Below are positions 49,801-57,302 of a stretch of DNA of 64,000 nt, piece after piece; the first letter of the stretch is position 1; each line of letters opens with the position of its first letter. The stretch is taken from assembly GCF_029889845.1 (NCBI RefSeq), contig NZ_JARANV010000001.1, positions 62,001 through 126,000 of the forward strand, in the 5' to 3' direction. Made by a program: the position numbers and the translations under genes. The notes under the pieces are model-generated. The model ran no database searches. It was not told where the DNA came from and saw only the letters and a program-made list of their open reading frames with translations. This stretch comes from Halomonas sp. 25-S5. Its GTDB lineage: Bacteria; Pseudomonadota; Gammaproteobacteria; Pseudomonadales; Halomonadaceae.

Positions 49801-50500
49801 AGGCTTGATCCTTGCCAGCCAGGGCGAAACCATCCGTGATTACCTCGCCCAGATCCCTGACCCCAGCTTCGCACCCGATGAAAACGCAATCATCCCGCTG
49901 ACCGATCAGGAGTGGTACCCCGACGACGCCACCAACCGCTTCCGTGATTTCGTTCGCACCGTCTGGGGCGAAGAACACCTGCAGGAAAACCTCGACTTCG
50001 TCGCCGAAAGCCTCTGCCTGCACGCCATCAACCCCAAGAAGGGCGAGGTGGCGCTGGACACCATCCGCCGCTACCTGAGCACGCAGTTCTACAAGGATCA
50101 CCTGCGCACCTACAAGAAACGCCCCATCTACTGGCTGTTTTCGTCAGGCAAGCAGAAAGCCTTCGAGTGCCTGGTCTACCTGCACCGCTACAACGAAAGC
50201 ACTTTGGCCGAGATGCGTACTGACTACGTAATCCCGCTCACCGAGAAGCTCGCCAGCTACGTCGAAAAACTAGAACAGGACAAGGAGTCCAGCGCCTCCG
50301 CCGCCGAAGCCAAGAGCATCGAGAAGCAACTGAGCAATCTCTACAAGCAGCAAGCCGAGCTCAACACCTTCGATGAGAAGCTGCGCCACTACGCCGACCA
50401 GCGGATCTCACTGGACCTGGATGATGGGGTTAAGGTGAACTATGGGAAGTTTGGGGGTTTATTGGCGGAGGTGAAGGCGGTAACGGGGGAGAAGGCGTAA
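46817..50500 (+). CDS. pglX: PglX, BREX adenine-specific DNA methyltransferase
   Basis: A 1227-residue N6-adenine methyltransferase that marks the host BREX site and is also needed for defence. SAM motif I VLDPACGSGHILVEAY is near residue 317 and the catalytic NPPY (IANPPYMGS) at 516-519. Residues ~670-880 are the target-recognition region, coded by strongly A+T-rich DNA unlike the rest of the gene; the C-terminal helical part ends with a coiled coil (about 1150-1200). ATG 46817 (MNTGNIKKYAPKAR) has AGGA upstream and is the family N-terminus. The frame is intact. The recognition site cannot be predicted. Confidence 0.93.
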   Translation: MNTGNIKKYAPKARTRFIETMTRQAARYGISSGHKGEGHVAPAEVRGDVMLISALDGQTHSFPKSLRGPREALAKWVTQLGFEQAMEQAAYSWFNRLCAIRFMEIKGYLDHGRRVLSHPDHDGGFQLLDDCLEIDLPALDKSLDTARVRELKLDGTQDEALYRELLLAQCHALHEAMPFLFEPLDDASELLLPDNLTKTDSLIRELVEAIPEEDWRDVEVIGWLYQFYIAEKKDQVIGKVVKSEDIPAATQLFTPNWIVQYLVQNSVGRQWLQTYPDSPLKGQMPYYIEPAEQEPEVQAQLDAITPASIDPETIKVLDPACGSGHILVEAYNVLKAIYEERGYRSRDIPKLILENNLFGLDIDDRAAQLAGFALLMKAREDDRRIFTRGIRLNVMALQSTQHLDASTLWRDLNLTGDWHQGQSQSLFESEQKHLSSNDNTYKAIVDLIERFQDAKTFGSLIEVPNSFEPPLKTLLEVLTELAESGDTMQKTAAKQLVPIVQQAWVLAQRYDTVIANPPYMGSKGMNKALKDFAKNTYPNSKSDLFAIFMEHAFSLLAPLGYNAQVNMQSWMFLSSYEKLREWLLEKTTIITMAHLGGRAFDSISGEVVSATAFVMEKIANPDYLGAYLRLVEGKSEEEKKGALLEATQNRDCGWFYEGRPYDFMKIPGRPISYWVSTTLVDSFSNSVLMEDYTPPKKGLDTGNNDQFLRYWFEPSQTKVDLPYFLEHINPNKRWRRYNKGGAFRKWYGNNDYLIDWNDNGSAVRAYSRSTIRNEKYFGKYSLCWSDVTSSRFSARLSGEGALHDNAGPSAFGEKSKVKSSLALLCSKLSNYYLPVLNPTLHYQIGNIASLPIARNLPHNIVSITDQAVSFTKNDWDTFETSWDFTAFPLLKLDYRQPILKAAYRQLSAHWRDTTLEMQRLEEENNFLFINAYGLQNELTPEVPIEEITLTCNPDYRYSGKRSKEELESLLQCDTLKELVSYSIGCMMGRYSLEKPGLILASQGETIRDYLAQIPDPSFAPDENAIIPLTDQEWYPDDATNRFRDFVRTVWGEEHLQENLDFVAESLCLHAINPKKGEVALDTIRRYLSTQFYKDHLRTYKKRPIYWLFSSGKQKAFECLVYLHRYNESTLAEMRTDYVIPLTEKLASYVEKLEQDKESSASAAEAKSIEKQLSNLYKQQAELNTFDEKLRHYADQRISLDLDDGVKVNYGKFGGLLAEVKAVTGEKA

Positions 50501-50740
50501 TGAAAACCACAATGCCAGTCCACAATGGCTGGAAGGAAAATTTCTTGCCACGCGAATTCTGCATAAATAGCCCAACAAAAATTAATAATATATCGGAATC
50601 TAGTTGCGCTATAAAAAGCAGACTGCATTGTCCGAATGGACTTGCCGCCACGTTCATCCAATCATAGAATCGGCAGTCTAGTACCTGTTACACTCATCAG
50701 AACACAGACTGCGCTACATAATAGGATAAGGAGATAATTC

Positions 50741-51151
50741 GTGCCCTACTTACATAACTACAGACTATTTATTAGCCATGCGTGGAGTTATAGCGAAAAA
50801 TACCAGCGCGCTATCAAATTTATTAACGCTGCTCCCAATTTTATTTGGACAAATTTCTCGGTGCCGGTCGACAAGAAGTTCGAGAATATGTCTCGACGAG
50901 CTTTAGAAGAAGAGCTCTGTCAGCAGATTCGTCCCATACAGTGTGTGGTTGTGCTGGCGGGAATGTATGTAGCGCATAGCGGTTGGATTCAATTTGAAAT
51001 CGATTACGCTAAATCTCTCAATAAACCTATTCTTGGTATTATCCCTTGGGGTGCTGAGCGAACGCCTGCTAGCGTAAAATTAGCGGCGAATAAGATGGTT
51101 GGCTGGAACGCTGCATCTATTGTTTCTGGGATTAGGGAAATAACCCCTTGA
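50741..51151 (+). CDS. TIR-like (DUF1863/MTH538) domain protein
   Basis: A 136-residue single-domain protein with a GTG start and AAGGAG 7 bases upstream. YRLFISHAWSYSEKYQRAI is the N-terminal TIR-like strand and helix, IQCVVVLAGMYV the central strand, and SGWIQFEIDYAKSLNKPILG carries the Trp...Glu arrangement in which the Glu is the usual NADase catalytic residue. The same family includes ThsB of Thoeris, which makes a signal nucleotide upon infection. The stop overlaps the SLATT-like start. The gene is clearly lower in GC than BREX neighbours. The 240-bp gap before it (50501-50740) is A+T-rich and shows no gene; it probably holds the promoter of this unit. Confidence 0.8.
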   Translation: MPYLHNYRLFISHAWSYSEKYQRAIKFINAAPNFIWTNFSVPVDKKFENMSRRALEEELCQQIRPIQCVVVLAGMYVAHSGWIQFEIDYAKSLNKPILGIIPWGAERTPASVKLAANKMVGWNAASIVSGIREITP

Positions 51152-52029
51152 AGACCCTGTCTCTCATATACCCAGCACTTTATAAAGCTTCGAGCGACAT
51201 GTCAGCAACATATCAGAACTGGTACCATCGTCTGTTGATGTCTGAATATTTTCTTCTGGTTCTGGCTGCAATTCTTTCAATGATTGCTAGCCCTGGCAGG
51301 TTGGTACAATCAATACACGCGCTCGTTTTTATTGCGCTTGTCGTACTGTTACTTTATCGATCGAAGACAAAGCCAGAACAAGATTGGTATAAAGGACGAG
51401 CTCTTGCAGAATCGATAAAAACATCGACTTGGCGATACTGTTTGAGAGCGGCACCGTTCGAAGATGTAACAGATGTTCGAGTGAGACGTTCTGAGTTTAG
51501 AAATCATCTACGTGAAATTCTTCGTGCAAATCGCTTTATAGGTGATCGGATCCCCCCCGATTCGGCTGCGGATGACCAAATCACAGATTCTATGGATGAT
51601 ATCCGAGCTTTATCGCTCGAAGAGCGGAAACATTATTACATGGAAAACCGTATACGAGAGCAACGGACTTGGTACATGAACAAAGCGGGATACAACAGAA
51701 CAGCAGCTAGCCGATGGGTTGTTGCGTGCACAGCAATTTATGCAGTTGCAATTATTCTGCTGGTTGTGCGCCCATCGATTCCAGAATGGAATTTCTGGCC
51801 CTTTGAACCTTTGATAGTGTTAGCGTCCTCAATTATCGGCTGGATGCAAATAAAAAAATTCAATGAATTGACTTCTGCTTATACATTAACGGCACATGAA
51901 ATAGGCATCATACAAGGGCGCTTAGAAGAAGTGGATTCAGAAGAAGATTTATCGGAATTTGTCAATGAGGCGGAACTAGCTTTTTCCCGCGAGCATACAC
52001 AGTGGGTCGCTCGGCAAAATGCTCTCTAA
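51148..52029 (+). CDS. SLATT-like multi-pass membrane protein (putative effector)
   Basis: A 293-residue protein with two hydrophobic hairpins: about residues 32-72 (YFLLVLAAILSMIAS and ALVFIALVVLLLY) and 190-235 (WVVACTAIYAVAIILLVV and LIVLASSIIGWMQI). The soluble part between them has the helical DWYKGRALAESIKTSTWRY, and KFNELTSAYTLTAHEIGIIQGRLEEV follows the second hairpin; this layout fits DUF4231/SLATT proteins. SLATT domains are proposed pore-forming effectors switched on by nucleotide signals in prokaryotic immunity. I use the TTG start overlapping the TIR-like stop; ATG 51199 is an alternative. Pairing with a TIR-like gene supports a sensor-effector unit. Confidence 0.72.
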   Translation: MKTLSLIYPALYKASSDMSATYQNWYHRLLMSEYFLLVLAAILSMIASPGRLVQSIHALVFIALVVLLLYRSKTKPEQDWYKGRALAESIKTSTWRYCLRAAPFEDVTDVRVRRSEFRNHLREILRANRFIGDRIPPDSAADDQITDSMDDIRALSLEERKHYYMENRIREQRTWYMNKAGYNRTAASRWVVACTAIYAVAIILLVVRPSIPEWNFWPFEPLIVLASSIIGWMQIKKFNELTSAYTLTAHEIGIIQGRLEEVDSEEDLSEFVNEAELAFSREHTQWVARQNAL

Positions 52030-52107
52030 CTATCGTAGTCACGGCAGACGGCTTTTCGCTGCGGCTTCGCTTTTGCTACAAAGACGCACGTGCTGCGGAC
52101 GTTAAAC
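52024..52107 (+). other. attC-like sequence downstream of the SLATT-like gene
   Basis: The 84-bp stretch begins with TCTAAC, overlapping the stop codon, and ends CTGCGGACGTTAAAC, where GTTAAAC fits the GTTRRRY core of integron attC sites. The first core has a mismatch at the purine position, and internal complementarity is only partial by eye. A GC-rich segment in an A+T-rich background, directly between two ORFs, is the form expected for a cassette recombination site. No integron integrase is present in the window. Confidence 0.35.
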
Positions 52108-52126
52108 AATAATAGGAGAATCACAT

Positions 52127-52903
52127 TTGATTGATGAAAGTAATCCCGCTGGAAGATTGCACAAAATCTTGTCACATGCGAAAAATCAAAAGGACCAAGA
52201 TAAAGTCAGAGCGGTTTGGGCAACCGTTCTCGATATTGAGCAAGATGAAGTGACAGTCACTAAAGCGGTGGTGGAGTTGTATTCGCTTTCAAATGAGATT
52301 CAATCTTTAATAAAGATGAATAATCAGTTGAATCATGAATTGTATTTGAAATCATTTAATCAAATCAACCGGGCGTTTTTTCCGCTTAATTTGGGGGCTA
52401 GTTGGAATTCCGTCAAAACACATCTAACTGATGAGGCTCTTACAAGGTTACAGTTTTGTGCCGAACAGCTGTCTACCTTTTACACGGAAGATACGTTATC
52501 GGAAGAGGACTTGGCGGAAATAGTTAAAAAAACTGAAGCATTGTTCGAAGCGGTTTTTAACTCTTCCTTGCCGGATGTATTACGACTATCACTGCTTGAA
52601 GAAGTGGAGCGCTTAAGAAACTCAATAAGCATGTACAGAATCAAAGGTGCAAAAGGGCTTAAGGAGGCGCTTCAAGGGACTGTTGGGGCTGTATTGGCCA
52701 ACCAAGACGAACTGAAAGATGCGGCAGCCCAAAATCCTGAAGTCCTGCGCCGGTTGGGTGAACTTATTGATAAATTGGATTCATTTACTGCTAGAGCTCT
52801 CAAACTGAAAAGGATGGTTACTAAACCCATTCGATACGTGCTAGAGAAAGTGACAGATGCAGACCTATCGGATGGCGATTATGAACAGGAAGCGGATGCT
52901 TAA
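52127..52903 (+). CDS. Hypothetical alpha-helical protein
   Basis: A 258-residue protein with a TTG start and AGGAG 8 bases upstream. It is soluble, acidic and nearly all helical, with Leu-rich stretches (TKAVVELYSLSNEIQSLIKMNNQL; LRLSLLEEVERLRNSISMY) suggestive of helical bundles. No catalytic motif is visible. Codon use and low GC match the TIR-like and SLATT-like genes rather than BREX, so it came with them or separately as a cassette. I do not recognise a function; an immunity or regulatory role is only a guess from location. Confidence 0.65.
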   Translation: MIDESNPAGRLHKILSHAKNQKDQDKVRAVWATVLDIEQDEVTVTKAVVELYSLSNEIQSLIKMNNQLNHELYLKSFNQINRAFFPLNLGASWNSVKTHLTDEALTRLQFCAEQLSTFYTEDTLSEEDLAEIVKKTEALFEAVFNSSLPDVLRLSLLEEVERLRNSISMYRIKGAKGLKEALQGTVGAVLANQDELKDAAAQNPEVLRRLGELIDKLDSFTARALKLKRMVTKPIRYVLEKVTDADLSDGDYEQEADA

Positions 52904-52945
52904 CAAAGAATTTCACCGAACAAGTCGCTACATGCGGCGTTAGTC
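52898..52945 (+). other. Second, short attC-like sequence
   Basis: GCTTAAC at the stop codon of the preceding ORF fits RYYYAAC, and TGCGGCGTTAG at the other end fits the start of GTTRRRY. The 34 bp between them show little self-complementarity, so if it is an attC it is degenerate. ACTTAAC also follows the next small ORF (53254-53260). Confidence 0.25.
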
Positions 52946-53113
52946 TTCTTACGGGCACCTCTCTAATATATTAGTAATGATTTTTTTATGGCCGCCGCAG
53001 CGTAAATTGCCAAAAAACCTTTCGAGGATCACGGTGTTGGCACGCCGAGTATTGGCTTGAGGGGATGAAGTGAACTTCAATAATTTGTGGTGAAAATCTT
53101 TACCTGATTACTC

Positions 53114-53251
53114 ATGATGCTCAGCTACGCTACGGAAGCCCACGAGAAACCCCTTGATTTTCAAAATGATATGCGCGTCACTATATTCAGGACGCCAACC
53201 GGAGTCAAAATTCACGATGTGGAGATTTCTCCGCAAGAGATTGAATCGTAG
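53114..53251 (+). CDS. Possible 45-residue ORF
   Basis: ATGATGCTCAGCTAC opens a frame coding for a short charged protein whose end reads RVTIFRTPTGVKIHDVEISP. The composition looks protein-like, but there is no ribosome binding site, and it may be the 3' remnant of a larger gene. The A+T-rich sequence before it (52946-53113) shows no gene. Confidence 0.25.
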   Translation: MMLSYATEAHEKPLDFQNDMRVTIFRTPTGVKIHDVEISPQEIES

Positions 53252-53308
53252 GTACTTAACGGCAGATCCTTCACTGCGGCTGAGTCTAGTGCGTAATCAG
53301 GAATCTTT

Positions 53309-53532
53309 ATGAATCTAAAAAATATTGAAGAACTTGTTGATAATTATGGCGAAATAACCATCGGAAGAGTGAGTCCCGTTCACTGTGGTGCCACTGCATG
53401 TGAGAAGCCGAATGCCTTGCCATGTTAGTCAGGCGGCCTAACGAGTCCTTCGAGGATTTGCTGGTTCGGCTGGATTCCGCTATCGAGGATGCCATCGAGC
53501 ACGATATATTCTTGGATGAAATCAATCAATAA
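53309..53532 (+). pseudogene. Small gene broken by a one-base frameshift
   Basis: The first frame (53309-53428) reads MNLKNIEELVDNYGEITIGR and ends prematurely after NALPC. The +1-related frame from 53422 continues MLVRRPNESFEDLLVRLDSA to a stop at 53532. Adding one base near 53419 joins the two into a single ~75-residue acidic protein with consistent codon use across the join. AGGA lies before ATG 53309. The family is unknown. It may be a true pseudogene or a sequencing error. Confidence 0.55.
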
Positions 53533-53554
53533 CCGTCAACGTCAAGGAGCTGCT

Positions 53555-53878
53555 ATGATCAATCCCGTCGGCCGTTGGCGTATCACCTGGATGGAAATGT
53601 GGGATCAGGACTTCGTTGACTTGATCGAGCCTGGCCACTTCCGTTTTGATGAGAATGGCCTTGGCTATTTTATCTTCGGGGCTGTAGAAGGCCAGATTGA
53701 CTATCGTCTTTCGGATGATGGGCTGCGCATCGAGTGTTCCTGGTCGGGCAATGATGACGGCCGCGTGAAATCAGGCCGTGGCTGGTTTGAGATTATATCT
53801 TCTGATACCGCCAAAGGACGCATTTTCATCCATTGTGGAGATGAATCGGCGGTGGAAATCAGTCAACATTCAGCTTGA
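53555..53878 (+). CDS. Conserved hypothetical protein
   Basis: A 107-residue soluble protein with an excellent AAGGAG 5 bases before the ATG. It is rich in Trp, Gly and Asp and looks like a small beta-barrel (VGRWRITWMEMWDQDFVDL, GHFRFDENGLGYFIFGAVEG, GRGWFEI). It follows the frameshifted small gene by 22 bp and could once have been its partner, perhaps as an immunity protein or antitoxin. No function can be assigned. It converges with higA. Confidence 0.65.
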   Translation: MINPVGRWRITWMEMWDQDFVDLIEPGHFRFDENGLGYFIFGAVEGQIDYRLSDDGLRIECSWSGNDDGRVKSGRGWFEIISSDTAKGRIFIHCGDESAVEISQHSA

Positions 53879-53890
53879 AACCCCCGGGAT

Positions 53891-54199
53891 TCATCCCGCA
53901 ATTTTCAGCGAGGGAATCGCGCTGACGTCGACTTCTCGCTCGGCGTGCCAGGCGTCGTGGGCGGCCTGGAGACGCAGCCACAGCCCAGGGCCGTTACCGA
54001 ACAGCTTGCCGAGGCGTGCCGCCATTTCAGGTGATACCGGCTTGCGCGCGGCCAGGATGGCGTGCAGCTGCTGACGTGAGATGCCCAACATTTTCGCGAT
54101 GGCGCTCTTGCTGTAGTCCAGATCCTGCAGCATGTCATCGATCACCTCGCCGGGGTGCGGCGGGCAGTGGTTGGGGTTTTGCTTTGCGGTAATCGCCAT
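53891..54199 (-). CDS. higA: HigA-family antitoxin
   Basis: A 102-residue XRE-type DNA-binding protein. The start MAITAKQNPNHCPPHPGEVI contains the HigA hallmark HPGEV, and the helix-turn-helix is SKSAIAKMLGISRQQLHAIL. HigA neutralises HigB and represses the operon. It follows higB by 16 bp on the same strand, giving the toxin-first order typical of HigBA. The open frame continues upstream to 54268 inside higB, but ATG 54199 fits the family. Confidence 0.87.
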   Translation of the reverse strand: MAITAKQNPNHCPPHPGEVIDDMLQDLDYSKSAIAKMLGISRQQLHAILAARKPVSPEMAARLGKLFGNGPGLWLRLQAAHDAWHAEREVDVSAIPSLKIAG

Positions 54200-54215
54200 A
54201 GTGATTCCATCTCTC

Positions 54216-54491
54216 TCAGTGATATTGCTCGAAATCGACTTGGTAGGCGTTGCCGCCCTCGAATGCAAAGGTGAGGCACCAAGGGCCGTTCACATGTACG
54301 GTGTAGCGCTTGGGGTTGAAGCCCTGCAAGCCATGGAAGTTATAGCTTGGCAAGTTGATGTCTTCGACGCTGGTGGCTTCGTTGATCACGGCCAGGCGGA
54401 TCAAGAGACGCCTGTGCATGCGCTTGTCGATCCTGGATTTGCCGCTTTCCCAGAGCGTCGCCAGGCCCTTGTTCTTGAAGGTCTTGATCAT
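54216..54491 (-). CDS. higB: HigB-family toxin
   Basis: A 91-residue RelE/HigB-type mRNA interferase that cuts mRNA on the ribosome. MIKTFKNKGLATLWESGKSR is the usual N-terminus and the C-terminal GFNPKRYTVHVNGPWCLTFA carries the conserved basic and aromatic residues. No ribosome binding site is visible, and a well-spaced promoter ends only ~7 bp upstream, so the message may be leaderless. The pair points against the BREX operon direction, between pglX and pglZ. Confidence 0.86.
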   Translation of the reverse strand: MIKTFKNKGLATLWESGKSRIDKRMHRRLLIRLAVINEATSVEDINLPSYNFHGLQGFNPKRYTVHVNGPWCLTFAFEGGNAYQVDFEQYH

Positions 54492-54497
54492 GGGAGC

Positions 54498-54526
54498 AGT
54501 GTAGCCTGATGGATTACTTATGTAAA
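54498..54526 (-). promoter_or_regulatory. Putative sigma-70 promoter of higBA
   Basis: On the minus strand TTTACA (54521-54526) and TACACT (54498-54503) are separated by exactly 17 bp. The predicted start of transcription falls at about the A of the higB ATG (54491). CAGTGTA/TACACTG (54497 and 54536) is an inverted repeat around the promoter that could be the HigA operator. Confidence 0.5.
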
Positions 54527-54616
54527 CAGAAAGATTACACTGGTGCCGTGTCTTGTCCTGTTTCGCGATACTGCGGTCGATATCCGCTCACGGTGTTCAA
54601 TCTGCAAGGAGGCTAG

Positions 54617-57247
54617 ATGCAGCTCGACAAACTCCAGCAAGGGCTCCAACGCGCGTTCGTCACTGACGAACACCGCCTGGTTTTCTGGTACGACGCCCCC
54701 GGCCACTTTGCCGAAGCGCTGGATGAGTTGGCCCTGGATGGCGTGCAGTTCCTTAACATGGCCGGGCAGTCCACCTTCGGTGTGAAGCTGCGCCTTGAGC
54801 TGGACGAACAGGAAACGCCCACGCTGCTTTACTTCCCCTACGCCGAGCCGGCGCCGGAGGATGACTGGCTGCTGGACATCAAGCTCTACTCCGGCCGCTT
54901 CTACGCCGATCAGCTGTCGATGACCTTCAATGAGTTGGGCCTCACGCGGCATGCGATGCGTGAGCATCTGGCACAGCGCCAGGCGTTCCTGGGCAACCGC
55001 AAGCGCATCGAGGCGCTCAAACGCCTGGTCACGCCGGAGATGGACGAGGATGGCCTGGACCTGGCCATGTGCGCTGCCGTGGTGGGTGCGCCCGCCGGCG
55101 ATATTGCTACGCTGTTGTTCCATCTGGCCGATCAGGCAGTGGCCGAGGAGACGGGGCTGGAAGGCAATCCCTCGTCGCTTGAGGAGATGGCCAAGTACGC
55201 CCTGGTGCCGAGCCTGGTGAGAGCGCTGCAGCTGGAGGTAGGGTATCCCGCCAGCCAGGCGGAGCTCAGTGGCGAGGCACCGCTGCCGCTCGGCCAGCTG
55301 ATGCTGCGGCTGCTGACCACCGGCTACTGCGAGAGCATCTCCGAGATCCCCGACTGGGCGCAGAGCCATGCCATCGCCTCGGTGAATGCCCGGGCCACCT
55401 CTCGGGCGCTGCTCTCCCGCTGGCGGGACAGCTCGCGCTTCTACCCGGCCTTCGATGTGATCTCCGGCTGGGTCGCCGAGGCGCTGCGCATCGAGGACAA
55501 GATCCGCGACGTGCCGCTGGAGCGGCTGGCCAAGGTGGCGACCTTCGAGGTGGTCGAGAAGCAGATCATCGTCGACCTGTGTCTGGCCATCCCCCAGGCC
55601 GACGTGCGTGACCTGGAGATGTTCCGCGGCATCATCGCCGAGCGCCTGGACGGCTACTGGGCCTCGCGGCACAAGAACGACGAGCGCCGGGCGCGCTATC
55701 GCCAGCTCTACGCCGCCCTTAGCGCCGCCATCGACCTGTTTGCTCTGCGACAGCAGCACCTCAACGGCTTCCACTACGAGAGCGTCGAGGCGCTCTACCA
55801 CGCCTACAGCAGCGAGCTCTACCGCTTCGATACCGCCTACCGCCACTACGCGGTGGCCTCCGACAGCACCGGCGTGGAGCTGCTCAAGAAGCTCGATGAG
55901 GCGGTGGAGCGCTGCTACGAAGAGTGGTTCTTGGGCCAGCTCACCCGCAACTGGAGCGAGCGCATCGACGCCGAGGGGCGCCTGCACGAATGGAAGCTGC
56001 CGCGCCTCCCCAACCAGCAGCACTTCTTCCGCGACGTGGTGCGCCCGCACCTGGACGCCCACCGCAACAAGCGCCTGGTGGTGATCATCAGCGACGCCTT
56101 CCGCTATGAGGCGGCCGAGGAACTGCGAGGGCGCATCAACGCCAAGCGCTATAGCGAGGCCACCCTGGGCAGCCAGCTCGGCGTGGTGCCGAGCTACACC
56201 ACCCTGGGCATGGCCTCACTGCTGCCTCACCGGGAACTGAGCTACCAGCCCGGCAGCGACAGCGTGCTAGTGGATGGCAAGTCCAGCCAGGGCACCGAGA
56301 ACCGCAGCCAGCGCCTGAGCGCCGCCGTGAGTGACCAGGCCATGGCCGTGACCGCCGAGGAGGTCAAGGGCTGGTCCCGTGAGCAGGGCCGCGAGGCAAT
56401 CAAGGGCATGCAGCTGGTCTACGTCTACCACAACGTGGTGGATGCCCGGGGCGATGCCGCCAGCACCGAGAGCGAGACCTTCGCCGCGGTGGAGGATGCC
56501 ATCGAGGAGCTCGATACGCTCACCCGCAAGATCCTCATGCACCTCAACACCAGCACCGTGCTGGTCACGGCTGACCACGGCTTCCTGTTCCAGCGTAGCA
56601 AGCTGGATGCCACCGACCGCACCAGCCTGACCGATAAGCCGGCCGGCGCCTTCAAGAGCAAGAAGCGCTACGTGCTCGGGACGAGCCTGCCCGACAATCC
56701 TAGCGTATGGCACGGGCATACCCGCGAGACCGCCGGCACCACCTGCGAGACCGAATTCTGGATTCCCAAGGGCGCCCATCGCTTCCACTTCGTCGGCGGG
56801 GCCCGCTTCGTGCATGGCGGCATCATGCCCCAGGAGATCGTCGTGCCGGTGCTCACCGTCAAGCAGCTGCGCGGCGAGAAGGTCGAGAAGCGCACCCGCC
56901 GCAAGGTGGACGTGATCTCGCCCAAGGCCTCGCTGAAGATGGTCAACAACATCCAGCGCTTCGAGCTGCTGCAGACCGAGGCGGTCAGCGAGCAGCTCAA
57001 GCCCATCACCCTGGCCCTGGCCATCTTCGAAGGTACCGAGGCCGTCTCCAGCGAGGAGACGGTGACCTTCGACAGCACCCGCGACAACATGAACGAACGC
57101 ATGAAGTCGGTGCGCCTCTCGCTCTCCGGCACCGACTTCGACCGCAAGCGTGACTACTTCCTGGTGCTGCGCGACAAGGACTTGGGCACCGAGCTTGAGC
57201 GCTACCGGGTGGTCATTGACCTGGCGTTTACCGATGATTTCTTTTGA
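54617..57247 (+). CDS. pglZ: PglZ, BREX alkaline phosphatase-like protein
   Basis: An 876-residue type A PglZ. An N-terminal region (MQLDKLQQGLQRAF, FWYDAPGHF) and helical middle precede the alkaline-phosphatase-superfamily core: VVIISDAFRYEAAEELRGR near residue 488 and VLVTADHGFLFQ near 650, holding metal-binding Asp and His. The C-terminal ~130 residues form a beta-rich domain. PglZ is essential for type 1 BREX and recent work on homologues suggests nuclease or phosphodiesterase activity. It restarts the BREX order after the inserted block; a GGAGG lies before the ATG. Confidence 0.92.
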   Translation: MQLDKLQQGLQRAFVTDEHRLVFWYDAPGHFAEALDELALDGVQFLNMAGQSTFGVKLRLELDEQETPTLLYFPYAEPAPEDDWLLDIKLYSGRFYADQLSMTFNELGLTRHAMREHLAQRQAFLGNRKRIEALKRLVTPEMDEDGLDLAMCAAVVGAPAGDIATLLFHLADQAVAEETGLEGNPSSLEEMAKYALVPSLVRALQLEVGYPASQAELSGEAPLPLGQLMLRLLTTGYCESISEIPDWAQSHAIASVNARATSRALLSRWRDSSRFYPAFDVISGWVAEALRIEDKIRDVPLERLAKVATFEVVEKQIIVDLCLAIPQADVRDLEMFRGIIAERLDGYWASRHKNDERRARYRQLYAALSAAIDLFALRQQHLNGFHYESVEALYHAYSSELYRFDTAYRHYAVASDSTGVELLKKLDEAVERCYEEWFLGQLTRNWSERIDAEGRLHEWKLPRLPNQQHFFRDVVRPHLDAHRNKRLVVIISDAFRYEAAEELRGRINAKRYSEATLGSQLGVVPSYTTLGMASLLPHRELSYQPGSDSVLVDGKSSQGTENRSQRLSAAVSDQAMAVTAEEVKGWSREQGREAIKGMQLVYVYHNVVDARGDAASTESETFAAVEDAIEELDTLTRKILMHLNTSTVLVTADHGFLFQRSKLDATDRTSLTDKPAGAFKSKKRYVLGTSLPDNPSVWHGHTRETAGTTCETEFWIPKGAHRFHFVGGARFVHGGIMPQEIVVPVLTVKQLRGEKVEKRTRRKVDVISPKASLKMVNNIQRFELLQTEAVSEQLKPITLALAIFEGTEAVSSEETVTFDSTRDNMNERMKSVRLSLSGTDFDRKRDYFLVLRDKDLGTELERYRVVIDLAFTDDFF

Positions 57248-57266
57248 GGTTGTCAATTGACAACCT
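57247..57266. promoter_or_regulatory. 20-bp perfect palindrome before the small-protein/HTH pair
   Basis: AGGTTGTCAATTGACAACCT is self-complementary over all 20 bases. It starts in the pglZ stop codon and ends 37 bp before the next start codon. It is the natural operator for the HTH protein encoded two genes on, as in autoregulated toxin-antitoxin operons. Confidence 0.6.
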
Positions 57267-57302
57267 TGGCGGCGAATGCCTAAGCTACTGGCAGGAGACA
57301 CG

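Noticed and set aside
50741-52029. Classical Thoeris (ThsA/ThsB) system
   Set aside because: The TIR-like gene fits the ThsB family, but the partner is a multi-helix membrane protein, not a SIR2/SLOG ThsA.
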